From Cognatundibacterium griseum (GTDB taxonomy: Bacteria; Pseudomonadota; Gammaproteobacteria; Burkholderiales; Burkholderiaceae_D): DNA of 64,000 bases. The notes beneath the pieces were generated by a model, which did no database searches, was not told the DNA's origin, and saw nothing but the letters and a program-made list of their open reading frames with translations. The stretch's first letter is position 1. Each line of letters starts with the position of its first letter. The translations under genes and the position numbers were made by a program. Positions 48,292-57,426 of the stretch are shown here, piece after piece. The DNA lies in NCBI RefSeq assembly GCF_014284195.1, contig NZ_JACOGC010000004.1:62001-126000 (forward strand), read 5' to 3'.

Positions 48292-48966
48292 ATGATCGAA
48301 TTTGATAACGTTTCCAAGCAGTATTCGCGCGACGCTTATGCTTTGCGTGATATTTCCTTATCGATTCCGGATGGCGAACTGGTGTTTCTGGCAGGCCCGT
48401 CCGGTGCCGGCAAATCCACCCTGCTCAAAATGATCGCGGGAATAGAAAAACCCAGCCAGGGCCGGGTAATCGTCAATGGCCAGGATATCAGCAAATTAAA
48501 ATCCGGCAGCCTGCCCTACCTGCGCCGCAAACTGGGACTGATCCTGCAGGATCAGAAACTGCTGAATGACCGCAGCGTTTTGTCCAATGTGATGCTGCCC
48601 CTGATCGTCACCGGCGCGGCCAGCAGCGAAGCCGAAGCGCGGGCCCGCGTGGCGCTGGAAAAAGTCGGTCTGATCGATAAAGCACCGGCATTCCCATTGA
48701 GCCTGTCCGGCGGAGAACAGCAGCGCGTGGCAATCGCCCGCGCGATTGTCAACCGGCCAAAAATTATTCTGGCCGATGAACCGACTGCTTTTCTTGACCG
48801 GGACAACGCCAATAAAGTGCTCAGTGCGCTGAAAGCCTTTCAGAGTGCCGGTGTCACCTGCCTGATCTCCAGCCATGATGAGCAATTTCTCGATCAGGCC
48901 AACCGTGTTATTTATCTGAGCCATGGACAGGTCACCGATACCTGGAATGCGGCAGTCGCCGCCTGA
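48292..48966 (+). CDS. ftsE: Cell division ATP-binding protein FtsE
   Basis: The 224-residue ABC ATPase pairs with FtsX to control periplasmic amidases at the division site. Walker A is GPSGAGKST, the signature [14 protein letters not shown] and Walker [10 protein letters not shown]. The start [23 protein letters not shown] matches the family. ftsX follows after 24 bases. Confidence 0.96.
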   Translation: MIEFDNVSKQYSRDAYALRDISLSIPDGELVFLAGPSGAGKSTLLKMIAGIEKPSQGRVIVNGQDISKLKSGSLPYLRRKLGLILQDQKLLNDRSVLSNVMLPLIVTGAASSEAEARARVALEKVGLIDKAPAFPLSLSGGEQQRVAIARAIVNRPKIILADEPTAFLDRDNANKVLSALKAFQSAGVTCLISSHDEQFLDQANRVIYLSHGQVTDTWNAAVAA

Positions 48967-48990
48967 CCCCGGATTTTTAAGGATACCCGT

Positions 48991-49905
48991 ATGACGATCT
49001 GGTTTCGTGAACACCTGTTTGCACTGCGCAGCGCATTCACTCACCTGCGCGCAGGTACCGGCAATTTCCTGTTCAATGTGCTGGTGGTCGCGATTGCGCT
49101 GGCATTGCCGATCGCCGGTCTGACGCTGATTGAAAACGTGCGGCCGGTTTCTTCCCAATTGTCGATTGAGCCTGAAATCAGTATTTTCCTGGGCACTGAA
49201 ACACCGCGAGAGAGCGCAACCGCCTTGTCCGTTCCGATCAAAAAACTGCTGAAGGAACGCAATATCAGCGGCAAACTGAACTTCATTCCGAAAGACAAAG
49301 CGCTGGCTGCCATGCAGGATTCTTCGAGCCTCGCTGAAGTCTTATCGACGCTCGGCGGCAACCCCTTGCCGGATGCCTATGTATTATCGCTCTCCAACAG
49401 CGATGCAGGTAAGCTCGACAGCCTGACAGAACAGCTCAGGGCCTTGCCTGATGTGGATGTGGTCCAGGTGGATTCGGCCTGGGTCAAACGTCTGGCGGCA
49501 CTGGTTCAGATTCTGGAAATGGGTTTATTGTTCCTTGCCGTGACGCTGGGGATGGTTGTTATCGTCGTGGTGTTCAATGCCACGCGGCTGCAAGTCATTT
49601 CGCATCAGGCCGAAATTTCCGTCACCCGCCTGCTGGGAGCAACCAACAGCTTCATTCACCGCCCGTACTACTACACCGGCGCCATGCTGGGTTTGCTGGC
49701 AGGCTTGCTGGCGCTGGGCGTGATCGCGGCAGCATTGCAACCGCTGAATCAGAGCATCGCCGAATTTGCCAGACTGTATGCCTCAGAATTTCGCCTGGTT
49801 CCACTGGGCATCATTCCCAGCCTTGCATTACTCGGGATCAGCATGCTGCTGGGGCTGACAGGTGCTTATCTGTCTGTGCGCCGGCAACTGGCCCGGGCAA
49901 TCTGA
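48991..49905 (+). CDS. ftsX: Cell division protein FtsX
   Basis: The 304-residue permease-like protein has an N-terminal membrane segment (LFNVLVVAIALALPIAGLTLI), a periplasmic loop of about 125 residues, and three further membrane segments, the FtsX layout. An AAGGATA ribosome site precedes the ATG. It transmits ATP hydrolysis by FtsE to amidase activators outside the membrane. Confidence 0.95.
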   Translation: MTIWFREHLFALRSAFTHLRAGTGNFLFNVLVVAIALALPIAGLTLIENVRPVSSQLSIEPEISIFLGTETPRESATALSVPIKKLLKERNISGKLNFIPKDKALAAMQDSSSLAEVLSTLGGNPLPDAYVLSLSNSDAGKLDSLTEQLRALPDVDVVQVDSAWVKRLAALVQILEMGLLFLAVTLGMVVIVVVFNATRLQVISHQAEISVTRLLGATNSFIHRPYYYTGAMLGLLAGLLALGVIAAALQPLNQSIAEFARLYASEFRLVPLGIIPSLALLGISMLLGLTGAYLSVRRQLARAI

Positions 49906-50030
49906 AACTTGTTACTCTTATTACATGAAACTTTCTCCGGTTTCCTGACTCCAAGTATCAAGAAGCCCCTGTTATGCAGTGATGATCCAGGTAAAAGACG
50001 GTGGAAATACGAAATTCCCATCAGTTTATT

Positions 50031-50059
50031 TTGCAAAAAAGATCATTTTTCAGCAAAAT
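50031..50059 (+). promoter_or_regulatory. Candidate rpoH promoter
   Basis: TTGCAA (50031), a 17-base spacer and CAAAAT (50054) would start transcription inside the CIRCE element, the usual placement for HrcA repression. Confidence 0.45.
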
Positions 50060-50085
50060 TAGCACTCTTCTCAAGAGAGTGCTAA
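50059..50085. promoter_or_regulatory. CIRCE element (HrcA operator) upstream of rpoH
   Basis: TTAGCACTC-N9-GAGTGCTAA matches the CIRCE consensus at all 18 conserved positions. It lies 69 bases before the rpoH start. HrcA is the known repressor at CIRCE sites, so rpoH should be repressed by HrcA and released on heat shock. Confidence 0.93.
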
Positions 50086-50154
50086 TATAGGGTTTAAGAA
50101 GCCGGCTCTGCATCTATTTCAGCGGACCGGCAGCAATGAGGAGGAACTATCGCA

Positions 50155-51045
50155 ATGACTTCGACACAACTTATCCCGGCAACAGACAGCACCGCGCTGA
50201 CCCTGGGTTTCAGTGGTACGCTCGGAAATATTGACGCCTATATCTCTGCTGTTAACCGGCTGCCTATGCTGACCCACGATGAGGAAGTGGATCTTGCCAC
50301 CAAGCTGCGCGATCATAATGACCTCGCAGCGGCACAGACACTGGTGCTGTCCCATCTGCGGCTGGTTGTTTCGATTGCCCGCGGTTATCTGGGTTACGGT
50401 CTACCGCATGCCGATCTGATCCAGGAAGGCAATATCGGTCTGATGAAAGCCGTCAAGCGCTTCGACCCGAATCAGGGTGTGCGTCTGGTGTCTTATGCCA
50501 TGCACTGGATCAAAGCCGAGATGCATGAATACATCCTGAAAAACTGGCGTCTGGTGAAAGTGGCGACTACAAAAGCACAGCGCAAGCTGTTCTTTAATCT
50601 GCGCAGCCACAAAGAAGGTCTGGAAACCATGTCTCCCAAGCAGATTGATGCGCTGGCCAAGACTCTGGATGTGAAACGGGAAGAAGTCATCGAAATGGAA
50701 ATGCGTCTTTCCGGGCATGACATTGCTCTGGATGCATCAAACGATGATGATGACGACAAATTTGCACCGATTGCGTATCTGAAAACCGAGTCAGAAGAGC
50801 CGACCCGGGTGCTGGAAACCCGGCAGTACGATCGTCTGCAGAGCGAAGGACTGGAGTCTGCGCTGGCAAAACTGGATGCCCGTTCCCGTCACATCATTGA
50901 AGCACGCTGGCTGAAAAATGATGATGGCTCCGGTGCGACCTTGCATGAGCTGGCGGATGAGTACGGTGTGTCCGCAGAGCGTATTCGTCAGATCGAGAGT
51001 GCTGCCCTGAAAAAAATGAAAGGCGCACTGAGCGCATTTTCCTGA
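50155..51045 (+). CDS. rpoH: RNA polymerase heat-shock sigma factor RpoH (sigma-32)
   Basis: The 296-residue sigma factor directs transcription of heat-shock genes. Region 2 reads HLRLVVSIARGYLGYGLPHADLIQEGNIGLMKAVKRFDPNQGVRLVSYAMHWIKAEMHEYI, the RpoH box TTKAQRKLFFNLR follows, and region 4 ends ERIRQIESAALKKMKGAL. A strong ribosome site (GAGGAGGA) precedes the ATG. The CIRCE element and the terminator at 51063 make it a single-gene unit with its own repressor control. Confidence 0.97.
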   Translation: MTSTQLIPATDSTALTLGFSGTLGNIDAYISAVNRLPMLTHDEEVDLATKLRDHNDLAAAQTLVLSHLRLVVSIARGYLGYGLPHADLIQEGNIGLMKAVKRFDPNQGVRLVSYAMHWIKAEMHEYILKNWRLVKVATTKAQRKLFFNLRSHKEGLETMSPKQIDALAKTLDVKREEVIEMEMRLSGHDIALDASNDDDDDKFAPIAYLKTESEEPTRVLETRQYDRLQSEGLESALAKLDARSRHIIEARWLKNDDGSGATLHELADEYGVSAERIRQIESAALKKMKGALSAFS

Positions 51046-51062
51046 GTTCAGCAGACAACTGC

Positions 51063-51092
51063 AAAAAAGGCACTCCCCGGAGTGCCTTTTTT
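51063..51092. terminator. rpoH terminator
   Basis: AAAAAAGGCACTC / GAGTGCCTTTTTT is a 13-base perfect stem with a 4-base loop and a T run. Confidence 0.9.
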
Positions 51093-51254
51093 GTTTTTCC
51101 GCATCTGAAAAATGAATTATCCGGGGAGTATCTGCCATTTTACGCTGATTGCCCGCATCAACAAACGGACTCCCAACATACTCCCCTCCAGTATTTTTTA
51201 TGGTTCGGCGCGCATGGGTCACTCCCATCCCGATCCATGCCGTAAAACTGCTGT

Positions 51255-51839
51255 TTATTTCAGCAATAATTTCAGATCGTGCACAATTGGTTCTGCGCCC
51301 TGTCCGTGACGCAGGAACAGGCGTATCCGCCCTTCGGTATCAAACACATAGCTCCCGGCCGTGTGGTCCATCGTATAGCTGGTCGGCGTTTTACCCGGAA
51401 CTTTCTGGTAATACACCTTAAAATCTTTCGCTACCTTAGCCGTGGCTGCCGCATCACCATACAGTCCGAGGAAACGACGGTCAAAATTCGGAACGTAAGA
51501 AGCCAGCAAAGCCTGCGTGTCACGCTCAGGATCAAGCGTCACAAACAGTACCTGCACTTTATCGGCCTGATCGCCCATCTGCTGCATCACAGTGGCCATT
51601 TCTGCCATGGTAGTCGGGCAGACGTCAGGGCATTGGGTGTAACCAAAGAAAATTACGACCAGCTTGCCACGAAAATCCTGCAAGGTGCGCGGCTTTCCAT
51701 AATGGTCGGTCAGGGCAAAGTCCTTGGCATAATCCAGACCGGTCAGATCAGTGTTGTTCCATTTTTCCGCCGGTTTGCCACAGGCAACCAGCATCACTGC
51801 GAGGGTTGCGATCAGGAATTTTGTGAGAAATTTCATCAT
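51255..51839 (-). CDS. SCO1/SenC copper chaperone
   Basis: The 194-residue lipoprotein (lipobox MLVAC near residue 20) has a thioredoxin-like fold with the copper site [17 protein letters not shown] (CxxxC) and a distal histidine in [16 protein letters not shown] proteins deliver copper to the CuA site of cytochrome oxidase. It is the last gene of the assembly operon, and its start overlaps the ctaB stop. Confidence 0.93.
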   Translation of the reverse strand: MMKFLTKFLIATLAVMLVACGKPAEKWNNTDLTGLDYAKDFALTDHYGKPRTLQDFRGKLVVIFFGYTQCPDVCPTTMAEMATVMQQMGDQADKVQVLFVTLDPERDTQALLASYVPNFDRRFLGLYGDAAATAKVAKDFKVYYQKVPGKTPTSYTMDHTAGSYVFDTEGRIRLFLRHGQGAEPIVHDLKLLLK

Positions 51840-52720
51840 TTTAAATAATGGTCGACCAACAGCGCGGCAAACAACAGCGACAGATAAATAATCGAATAAG
51901 CAAAAGTCTTACGGGCCAGAATGTCGTTATAGTGACGGTACATCTGCCAGGCATACCACAGGAAAATTGCTCCCAGAATCAGAGCGCTGATCAGGTAAAT
52001 CAGTCCGCTCATATGCACTGCATAAGGCAGCATGGTCGTCGCCACCAGGGCAATCGTATACAGCCAGATATGGAAACGGGTGAATTCCGGGCCATGCGTC
52101 ACCGGCAGCATCGGCAGACCGGAACGGGCATAGTCATCGCGCCGGTACATCGCGAGCGCCCAGAAGTGCGGTGGAGTCCAGACAAAAATAATCAGCACCA
52201 GCAGCCAGGCCTGCATCGGCACATCATTGGCGACCGCCGCCCAGCCCAGCGCCGGCGGCATGGCACCGGACAGACCACCAATCACGATATTCTGCGGCGT
52301 GGCTGGCTTCAGGATCACGGTATAAATCACGGCATAGCCAACAAACGTCACAAAGGTCAGCCACATGGTCAGGGGATTGACCAGCGTGTACAGCACCAGC
52401 ATTCCCATGCCGCCAAGCACGCCGGAAAACACCAGCGTCTGCAAGGCACTGATTTCACCGGCTGCAGTGGCGCGGCGAGCCGTGCGGGCCATCCGGGAGT
52501 CGATCTCGCGCTCCACCAGGCAATTGACTGCAAATGCAGCGCTGGCCAGCAGCCAGATGCCGATCGTTGCAGCGATCAGAATGCGCCAGTCCGGCAAGTC
52601 GGGCGTCGCCAGAAACATGCCGATTACGGCGCAAAAGACCGCCAGCTGCGTCACGCGCGGCTTGGTCAGCGCCCAGTACTGCGCGAAACGGTTGGAGGGC
52701 AAACGGAGAGTAGTAGTCAT
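51836..52720 (-). CDS. ctaB: Protoheme IX farnesyltransferase (heme O synthase)
   Basis: The 294-residue membrane protein adds a farnesyl tail to heme b. The prenyltransferase motif [18 protein letters not shown] lies near residue 65, and the second acidic region [15 protein letters not shown] near 170. About eight membrane segments are visible. It lies five bases after ctaA and overlaps the SCO gene. Confidence 0.95.
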   Translation of the reverse strand: MTTTLRLPSNRFAQYWALTKPRVTQLAVFCAVIGMFLATPDLPDWRILIAATIGIWLLASAAFAVNCLVEREIDSRMARTARRATAAGEISALQTLVFSGVLGGMGMLVLYTLVNPLTMWLTFVTFVGYAVIYTVILKPATPQNIVIGGLSGAMPPALGWAAVANDVPMQAWLLVLIIFVWTPPHFWALAMYRRDDYARSGLPMLPVTHGPEFTRFHIWLYTIALVATTMLPYAVHMSGLIYLISALILGAIFLWYAWQMYRHYNDILARKTFAYSIIYLSLLFAALLVDHYLK

Positions 52721-52725
52721 AAGTA

Positions 52726-53802
52726 TCAGTCATCAACGGCACGGCGTGCCTGCCGGACACGGTAGTTTAACATGCTCAGCAGCAGCACCAGTGCAGCAGC
52801 TCCGCCATTGTGCAAAACCGCCAGCAACAGTGGCCACGCAAAAAATACAGTGGAAATACCGATTGCCAGCTGAAGTCCGATCACTATTGCCAGATAACGG
52901 GCAAGGCGACTGAATTCAGCTACGCGAGCGGCGCCCCAGGCGGCATACAACACAGCAACCAGCACCAGTAAGGCGAAATTCCGGTGTACCCAGTGTATGG
53001 CCACCAGTGCGGCAAACGGCAAATATTCCCCACTGACCGTTTGTCCGAGTTGCCGCCAGAGACTGAAGCCATGTCCGAAATCCATGGCCGGCATCCAATT
53101 CCCCTGACACAGAGGATAGTCGTGACAGGCAAGTGCTGCATAGTTAGTGCTGACCCACCCGCCAAGGGCAATTTGCATAAATACCAGGATCAGCGCGATT
53201 CGTGCCGGCCAGGCCAGCGACACGGCCTTCGCTGCGGCAATCATTGTTCTGGGGCGTTGCTGCTCCAGCGCAGCAGCCAGCAATGCCAGCAAACCCATTG
53301 CCAACAGCAGGTGAGAAGTGACGATGACGGGCTGTAATTTCATCGTGACCGTCCATTTGCCGAATGCTCCTTGCAGGCAGACAAAGAAAAGCAGGAAAGT
53401 CGCTAACCACGGTGAGATTCCGGTTTCACGTCTTTTTTTCCATGCCAGCACGACCTGGGCAATAATCAGCAGCCCGACACTCATGGCCAGGTAACGGTGA
53501 ATCATTTCTATCCATGCTTTCTGGACGGTGACCGGCCCGCTCGGCATCGCTATTTCAGCGGCCCGGATATCAGCATGTGATTGCAGCGGATTGGCCTGCC
53601 CGTAACAGCCCGGCCAGTCAGGACAACCCAGTCCGGAATCGGTGAGCCGGGTAAATGCCCCGAACATGATTAATTCAAACGTCAGGGCGACAGTAACGGC
53701 AACCAGCTTGCGATGTTTGCTGGGATCACGGGAAAAATAAACTATGGACAATGGCAGCAGGGCGACGCCGATTCCAATCAGAGCAAGTTGCAGCAGCATC
53801 AT
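52726..53802 (-). CDS. ctaA: Heme A synthase (COX15/CtaA)
   Basis: The 358-residue membrane protein oxidises heme O to heme A. It has eight segments with conserved histidines: [22 protein letters not shown] near residue 50, [14 protein letters not shown], and in the second half [15 protein letters not shown]. Its start overlaps the previous stop by one base. It works with ctaB next to it. Confidence 0.95.
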   Translation of the reverse strand: MMLLQLALIGIGVALLPLSIVYFSRDPSKHRKLVAVTVALTFELIMFGAFTRLTDSGLGCPDWPGCYGQANPLQSHADIRAAEIAMPSGPVTVQKAWIEMIHRYLAMSVGLLIIAQVVLAWKKRRETGISPWLATFLLFFVCLQGAFGKWTVTMKLQPVIVTSHLLLAMGLLALLAAALEQQRPRTMIAAAKAVSLAWPARIALILVFMQIALGGWVSTNYAALACHDYPLCQGNWMPAMDFGHGFSLWRQLGQTVSGEYLPFAALVAIHWVHRNFALLVLVAVLYAAWGAARVAEFSRLARYLAIVIGLQLAIGISTVFFAWPLLLAVLHNGGAAALVLLLSMLNYRVRQARRAVDD

Positions 53803-54401
53803 CAGCCTATCGCGGAAGCACGGAGTAATTTTGCCAGATCTTTTTTGATCTTATTCGGGTCTGCATCCTTTGGGAAACGCATCATCAGATTACCCAGCGG
53901 GTCAATCAGATAAATATGATCGCTGATCTGTGTACCGGTATCTGCTGGCAACCAGTGCTGCAATTCAGCAGGGGCAGTTTTCAGAATATGCATGCCATCG
54001 TATTCGCGCAGCAGGCTGGTGCTGACCGGCTGCTCATCCGTCACCATCCAGACGCGCTCGATGCGATCCATTTCTTTTCCCTGAGCCAGACGCAATTGCC
54101 GCATGTCGTACAGCCGCTTCTGACAGGTTTCCGTGCAATCGCCGGTACCGACAGTCAGCATGACCCATTTGCCCTGATAAGCGCTCAGTCCTTTCCCTGC
54201 ATCCGCACTGCCAAGCAGCGTGGTCTGCATGAGCGGCATCGGATACTGACGCGGATCCAGTATGGTGCCGTAATTGGTGCGCCCGGCAGGTTTGATGATG
54301 TAATAAGCGAGATAGGAACAGATCATGGGTGCGGCGCAAATCGCCAGCACCAGAAACAATTTCCTGCGCCCGTTAATTTTTTGTTTGCTGTTTTCTTCCA
54401 C
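53802..54401 (-). CDS. Sco-like membrane-anchored protein (hypothetical)
   Basis: The 199-residue protein has one N-terminal membrane helix (LFLVLAICAAPMICSYLAYYII) and a thioredoxin-like part with TVGTGDCTETCQKRLYDMRQ. That part contains a CxxxC motif like the Sco copper site, but without the other family residues being clear. It overlaps the SURF1 gene by 29 bases and ctaA by one. It may assist copper or thiol chemistry in oxidase assembly; the exact role is unknown. Confidence 0.8.
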   Translation of the reverse strand: MEENSKQKINGRRKLFLVLAICAAPMICSYLAYYIIKPAGRTNYGTILDPRQYPMPLMQTTLLGSADAGKGLSAYQGKWVMLTVGTGDCTETCQKRLYDMRQLRLAQGKEMDRIERVWMVTDEQPVSTSLLREYDGMHILKTAPAELQHWLPADTGTQISDHIYLIDPLGNLMMRFPKDADPNKIKKDLAKLLRASAIG

Positions 54402-55101
54402 GTCGGATTCCTGTCACCACAAAAAAAACCACTGTCATCACTGACAGCGCATACCACTGTAATGCATACGCCCGGTGTTTGCCGGCACCGGTATCCGGTC
54501 GCGGCCAGGTGCGCTCCAATCCGTCATCGGCCGCGGACGTCTGCATCACCAGCGCGGGAGAGAATGTCAGACCGGATGCGGCTGCCAGCGCTGGCAAATC
54601 AAGATTCTGCAATAACACTCCGGGGCGCACCACATCAGGCTGCCCCAGCTGCATCACATGATCGGGCTGCGTCCGGATGCTGCCTTCAATTTCCACCATC
54701 CCTGCCGGAGTCCGCAACGGCAACACGCGGTTACGATCCTGCGGGTCGCGCGGCTGCCAGCCCCGCATCACCACGACAGCCTGCTGACTGCCTTCCGGCA
54801 GGAAAGGCATCAGTACATAGCGGCCGGATACACCGTTCAACGGACGGTTATCCAGATACAACGGCCACTGGCTTATAAACTGACCGCGCAACAATACCTT
54901 ACTGAACTGCGGCAGCTGGGCCAGCTCCGTCCATCGTTGCACTCTGGCCGCCGGCATCTGCTGGCGCAACGCCATCTGACGGGTGATGGCTTCTTTTTCC
55001 AGTGCGCGGCCAGTTTGCCATTGTCCCAGCCAAATACCCGCTGCTGTCAGCGCCAGAGTCAGGATCAGGGGAAGCAGTCGGAAGCGTTGGAACATGGGCA
55101 T
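54373..55101 (-). CDS. SURF1 family cytochrome oxidase assembly protein
   Basis: The 242-residue protein has membrane helices at both ends (LLPLILTLALTAAGIWLGQWQ and YALQWYALSVMTVVFFVVTGI) and the SURF1 motif region LYLDNRPLNGVSGRYVLMPF between. SURF1 helps insert heme A into subunit I. It overlaps the next gene by 29 bases. Its start is 62 bases from the divergent small gene at 55164. Confidence 0.93.
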   Translation of the reverse strand: MPMFQRFRLLPLILTLALTAAGIWLGQWQTGRALEKEAITRQMALRQQMPAARVQRWTELAQLPQFSKVLLRGQFISQWPLYLDNRPLNGVSGRYVLMPFLPEGSQQAVVVMRGWQPRDPQDRNRVLPLRTPAGMVEIEGSIRTQPDHVMQLGQPDVVRPGVLLQNLDLPALAAASGLTFSPALVMQTSAADDGLERTWPRPDTGAGKHRAYALQWYALSVMTVVFFVVTGIRRGRKQQTKN

Positions 55102-55163
55102 TCGCAGATTACTGTATTACAATGGGCTAATTATGAATTGTTTACCGGAGAGACAGGATCAGC

Positions 55164-55364
55164 ATGAAAATTTTTGTTGCGATTGCATTTTTCCTCATTA
55201 TTTTCAGCATGGGATCAGCACTGGTCTATCTGATGAAAGATAAGGGACGCAGTAACCGGACAGTCTGGGCACTGGCGTTCCGGGTCGGTTTTTCCATCAC
55301 TTTATTTATCCTGATACTGCTTGCCAATCACTTTGGTCTGATACAACCGACCGGAATCCGCTGA
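55164..55364 (+). CDS. Twin-transmembrane protein (DUF2909-like)
   Basis: The 66-residue protein has two membrane helices (FVAIAFFLIIFSMGSALVYLM and FRVGFSITLFILILLANHFGL) with a short basic loop. Small proteins of this type lie within oxidase gene clusters of many beta- and gammaproteobacteria, often on the opposite strand. A ribosome site AGGATC precedes the ATG. Confidence 0.8.
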   Translation: MKIFVAIAFFLIIFSMGSALVYLMKDKGRSNRTVWALAFRVGFSITLFILILLANHFGLIQPTGIR

Positions 55365-55505
55365 ACTCACTGACTCAACTGACACGGATACGGCACAGGC
55401 CCCATTCACCGGGCAGATGATTGTACTGTGAGATACCCCCCAGTACATCCACTGACCTCCGCTACATCTCTGACTGCCGGTGCAACTGCTCATTCAGGTC
55501 ATAAG

Positions 55506-55533
55506 AAAAAGCCGCACTGATGTGCGGCTTTTT
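55506..55533. terminator. Terminator behind coxIII
   Basis: AAAAAGCCGCAC / GTGCGGCTTTTT with a 4-base loop can end transcription from both sides, from coxIII and from the twin-transmembrane gene. Confidence 0.85.
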
Positions 55534-55555
55534 TATTCGTCAGTGTAGCGAGATC

Positions 55556-56416
55556 TTACAGCCAGTACACCACAACATACAGACCCAGCCAAACCACATC
55601 CACAAAGTGCCAGTACCATGCAGCACCTTCAAACGCAAAATGATGATCCGGAGTGAAATGGCCTTTCAACACACGGAACAGCACGACTGACAACATAATC
55701 GCCCCCATCGTGACATGGAAACCGTGGAAGCCGGTCAGCATGAAGAATGTAGAACCATAAATACCGGAAGTCAATTTCAGATTCAGCTCATGATACGCAT
55801 GGATATACTCATAGGCTTGGAAGCCCATGAATACGGCACCCAGGACGATCGTGGCAAACAGCCAGAATGCCGTCTTGCCGCGCTGGCCGGCACGCAATGC
55901 ATGATGCGCAATCGTCAGCGTGACGCCGGAAGTCAGCAATAATGCCGTATTGATCGTCGGAATAGGGAATGGCCCCATGGTCTTGAACGATTCAATCGTG
56001 CCTGCAGGACCGGCATTGCCCCACTGTCCGGAAAAATCCGGCCAGAGCACTTTGTGGTCCAGATCAGCCAGCCAGGGCATGGTGATGCTGCGCGCATAAA
56101 ACAGTGCGCCGAAAAATGCAGCGAAAAACATGACTTCAGAAAAAATAAACCAGCTCATACTCCAGCGATAGGACACGTCAATCCGTGCGCTGTACTGACC
56201 GCTTTCAGATTCTGCAATCGCATCACCAAACCAGTTATACAACACCACCAGTGTCAGAAACACACCGGCCAGATTTGCGTAACTGCCCCAGCTCAGACCA
56301 TTTACCCAGGCAGACGCGCCCAGCATGGTCAGCAATAAGGAAGAACCTGCCAGAACAGGCCACTTAGAAGGTCCTGGTACAAAATAATACGGTGCTTTAG
56401 CGTGCGAAGAACTCAT
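55556..56416 (-). CDS. ctaE: Cytochrome c oxidase subunit III
   Basis: From the ATG at 56416 (GGGAG six bases upstream) the protein has 286 residues and seven membrane helices. The blocks WSMSWFIFSEVMFFAAFFGALFYAR and FFMLTGFHGFHVTMGAIML are typical of subunit III, and it ends WHFVDVVWLGLYVVVYWL. It belongs to the ctaC-ctaD-ctaG operon. Confidence 0.96.
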   Translation of the reverse strand: MSSSHAKAPYYFVPGPSKWPVLAGSSLLLTMLGASAWVNGLSWGSYANLAGVFLTLVVLYNWFGDAIAESESGQYSARIDVSYRWSMSWFIFSEVMFFAAFFGALFYARSITMPWLADLDHKVLWPDFSGQWGNAGPAGTIESFKTMGPFPIPTINTALLLTSGVTLTIAHHALRAGQRGKTAFWLFATIVLGAVFMGFQAYEYIHAYHELNLKLTSGIYGSTFFMLTGFHGFHVTMGAIMLSVVLFRVLKGHFTPDHHFAFEGAAWYWHFVDVVWLGLYVVVYWL

Positions 56417-56455
56417 TTCCATCTCCCGATGCATTTTAATGTACTGCTCAAATTG

Positions 56456-56671
56456 TTATTTTGCGACGACATACTTCACGATAAGCACCAGGGTTGAGAC
56501 AAAAATCAACGCACCGATGATACCGGCAATAATGACGTGAACCGGATTCAGCTCGGCTGCATCCTGCTCATAGTCATTTTTCTTACGTATTCCCAGAAAC
56601 GACCAGAACACGGCTTTGACTGTTGCGATAAAAGAAGCCTTGCGTTTTACCGCATCTTTCAATTCACTCAT
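56456..56671 (-). CDS. DUF2970 small membrane protein
   Basis: The 71-residue protein has the family features RKASFIATVKAVFWSFLGIRKKNDYEQDAAELNPVHVIIAGIIGALIFV, with one helix at the C-terminus. It lies between ctaG and coxIII, its usual place in Burkholderiales, and overlaps ctaG by ATGA. The role in the oxidase is unknown. Confidence 0.88.
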   Translation of the reverse strand: MSELKDAVKRKASFIATVKAVFWSFLGIRKKNDYEQDAAELNPVHVIIAGIIGALIFVSTLVLIVKYVVAK

Positions 56672-57258
56672 GTTTTACCCTGCTGTCCGGACTGCGCTAC
56701 TCCGGTCTTATTGCCCACTTCAAAAAAAGTGTATGACAAAGTAATCGTTTTCACGTCTTTCGGTAACGCAGGGTCAATATAAAACACGACCGGCATCTGC
56801 CTGGCCTCGTTGGCCTCCAGCGTTTGCTGCTTGAAGCAAAAACATTCCATCTTTTTGAAGTAGCTGCTGGCTTGCTGAGGTGCATAGCTTGGTATTGCCT
56901 GCGCATCCATTTTGTAAGCCTGCTTGTTAACAACTTCATACACGATCTGCGTCATCTCACCGGGATGCACTTTCATACTGGACACCACCGGACGAAAACG
57001 CCAAGGCCCCTGCGTATTGGCATCAAATTCAATGGTCACTTCACGGCTGCGGTCTATCTGAGTATTCGAAATCTCTTTCGCCGAAATGTCTTTCGGTGTA
57101 AGGATATTAATGCCTGTGATTTCACAAATCTGCTTGTACACCGGCACCAATGCGTAGCCAAAGCCGAACATCATCACAGCTATGAGTACTAATTTAGACA
57201 GCAGCCTGGCATTGAGCTTCTGAATAAAACTTCCTGCGTTCTGCTTATTTTCCGACAT
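56668..57258 (-). CDS. ctaG: Cytochrome oxidase assembly protein CtaG (COX11)
   Basis: The 196-residue protein has one N-terminal helix (LLSKLVLIAVMMFGFGYALVPVY) and a periplasmic copper-binding domain. The conserved CFCF motif is in KMECFCFKQQTLEANEARQMPVVFYIDP. COX11 delivers copper to the CuB site of subunit I. It follows the 35-residue assembly protein by 12 bases. Confidence 0.95.
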   Translation of the reverse strand: MSENKQNAGSFIQKLNARLLSKLVLIAVMMFGFGYALVPVYKQICEITGINILTPKDISAKEISNTQIDRSREVTIEFDANTQGPWRFRPVVSSMKVHPGEMTQIVYEVVNKQAYKMDAQAIPSYAPQQASSYFKKMECFCFKQQTLEANEARQMPVVFYIDPALPKDVKTITLSYTFFEVGNKTGVAQSGQQGKT

Positions 57259-57270
57259 CAGATTCTCAGT

Positions 57271-57378
57271 TCAACGCAGTAACGTCTGCTTGACAAACAC
57301 ACCAATGAAAAAAATCAGGGCGATCGATGCCAGTATCAATGCTGTTCTGGTGTTATCAGGTTTTTTATCGTTTTTCAT
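57271..57378 (-). CDS. Cytochrome oxidase small assembly protein, 35 residues
   Basis: MKNDKKPDNTRTALILASIA and onward is a 35-residue protein: a charged head, one membrane helix (LILASIALIFFIGVFV) and KQTLLR at the end. Proteins of this size and layout lie between ctaD and ctaG in many Burkholderiales. It is easily missed because it is short. Confidence 0.75.
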   Translation of the reverse strand: MKNDKKPDNTRTALILASIALIFFIGVFVKQTLLR

Positions 57379-57384
57379 AGTCGC

Positions 57385-57418
57385 ACACTTGTCCGGAACA
57401 ATGATTCCGGACAAGTGT
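57385..57418. other. Intercistronic hairpin behind ctaD
   Basis: ACACTTGTCCGGAA / TTCCGGACAAGTGT is a 14-base perfect stem with a 6-base loop between ctaD and the next gene. No T run follows on the minus strand, so it is more likely an RNA-stabilising or attenuating structure than a full terminator. Confidence 0.7.
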
Positions 57419-57426
57419 TTCCAGAG

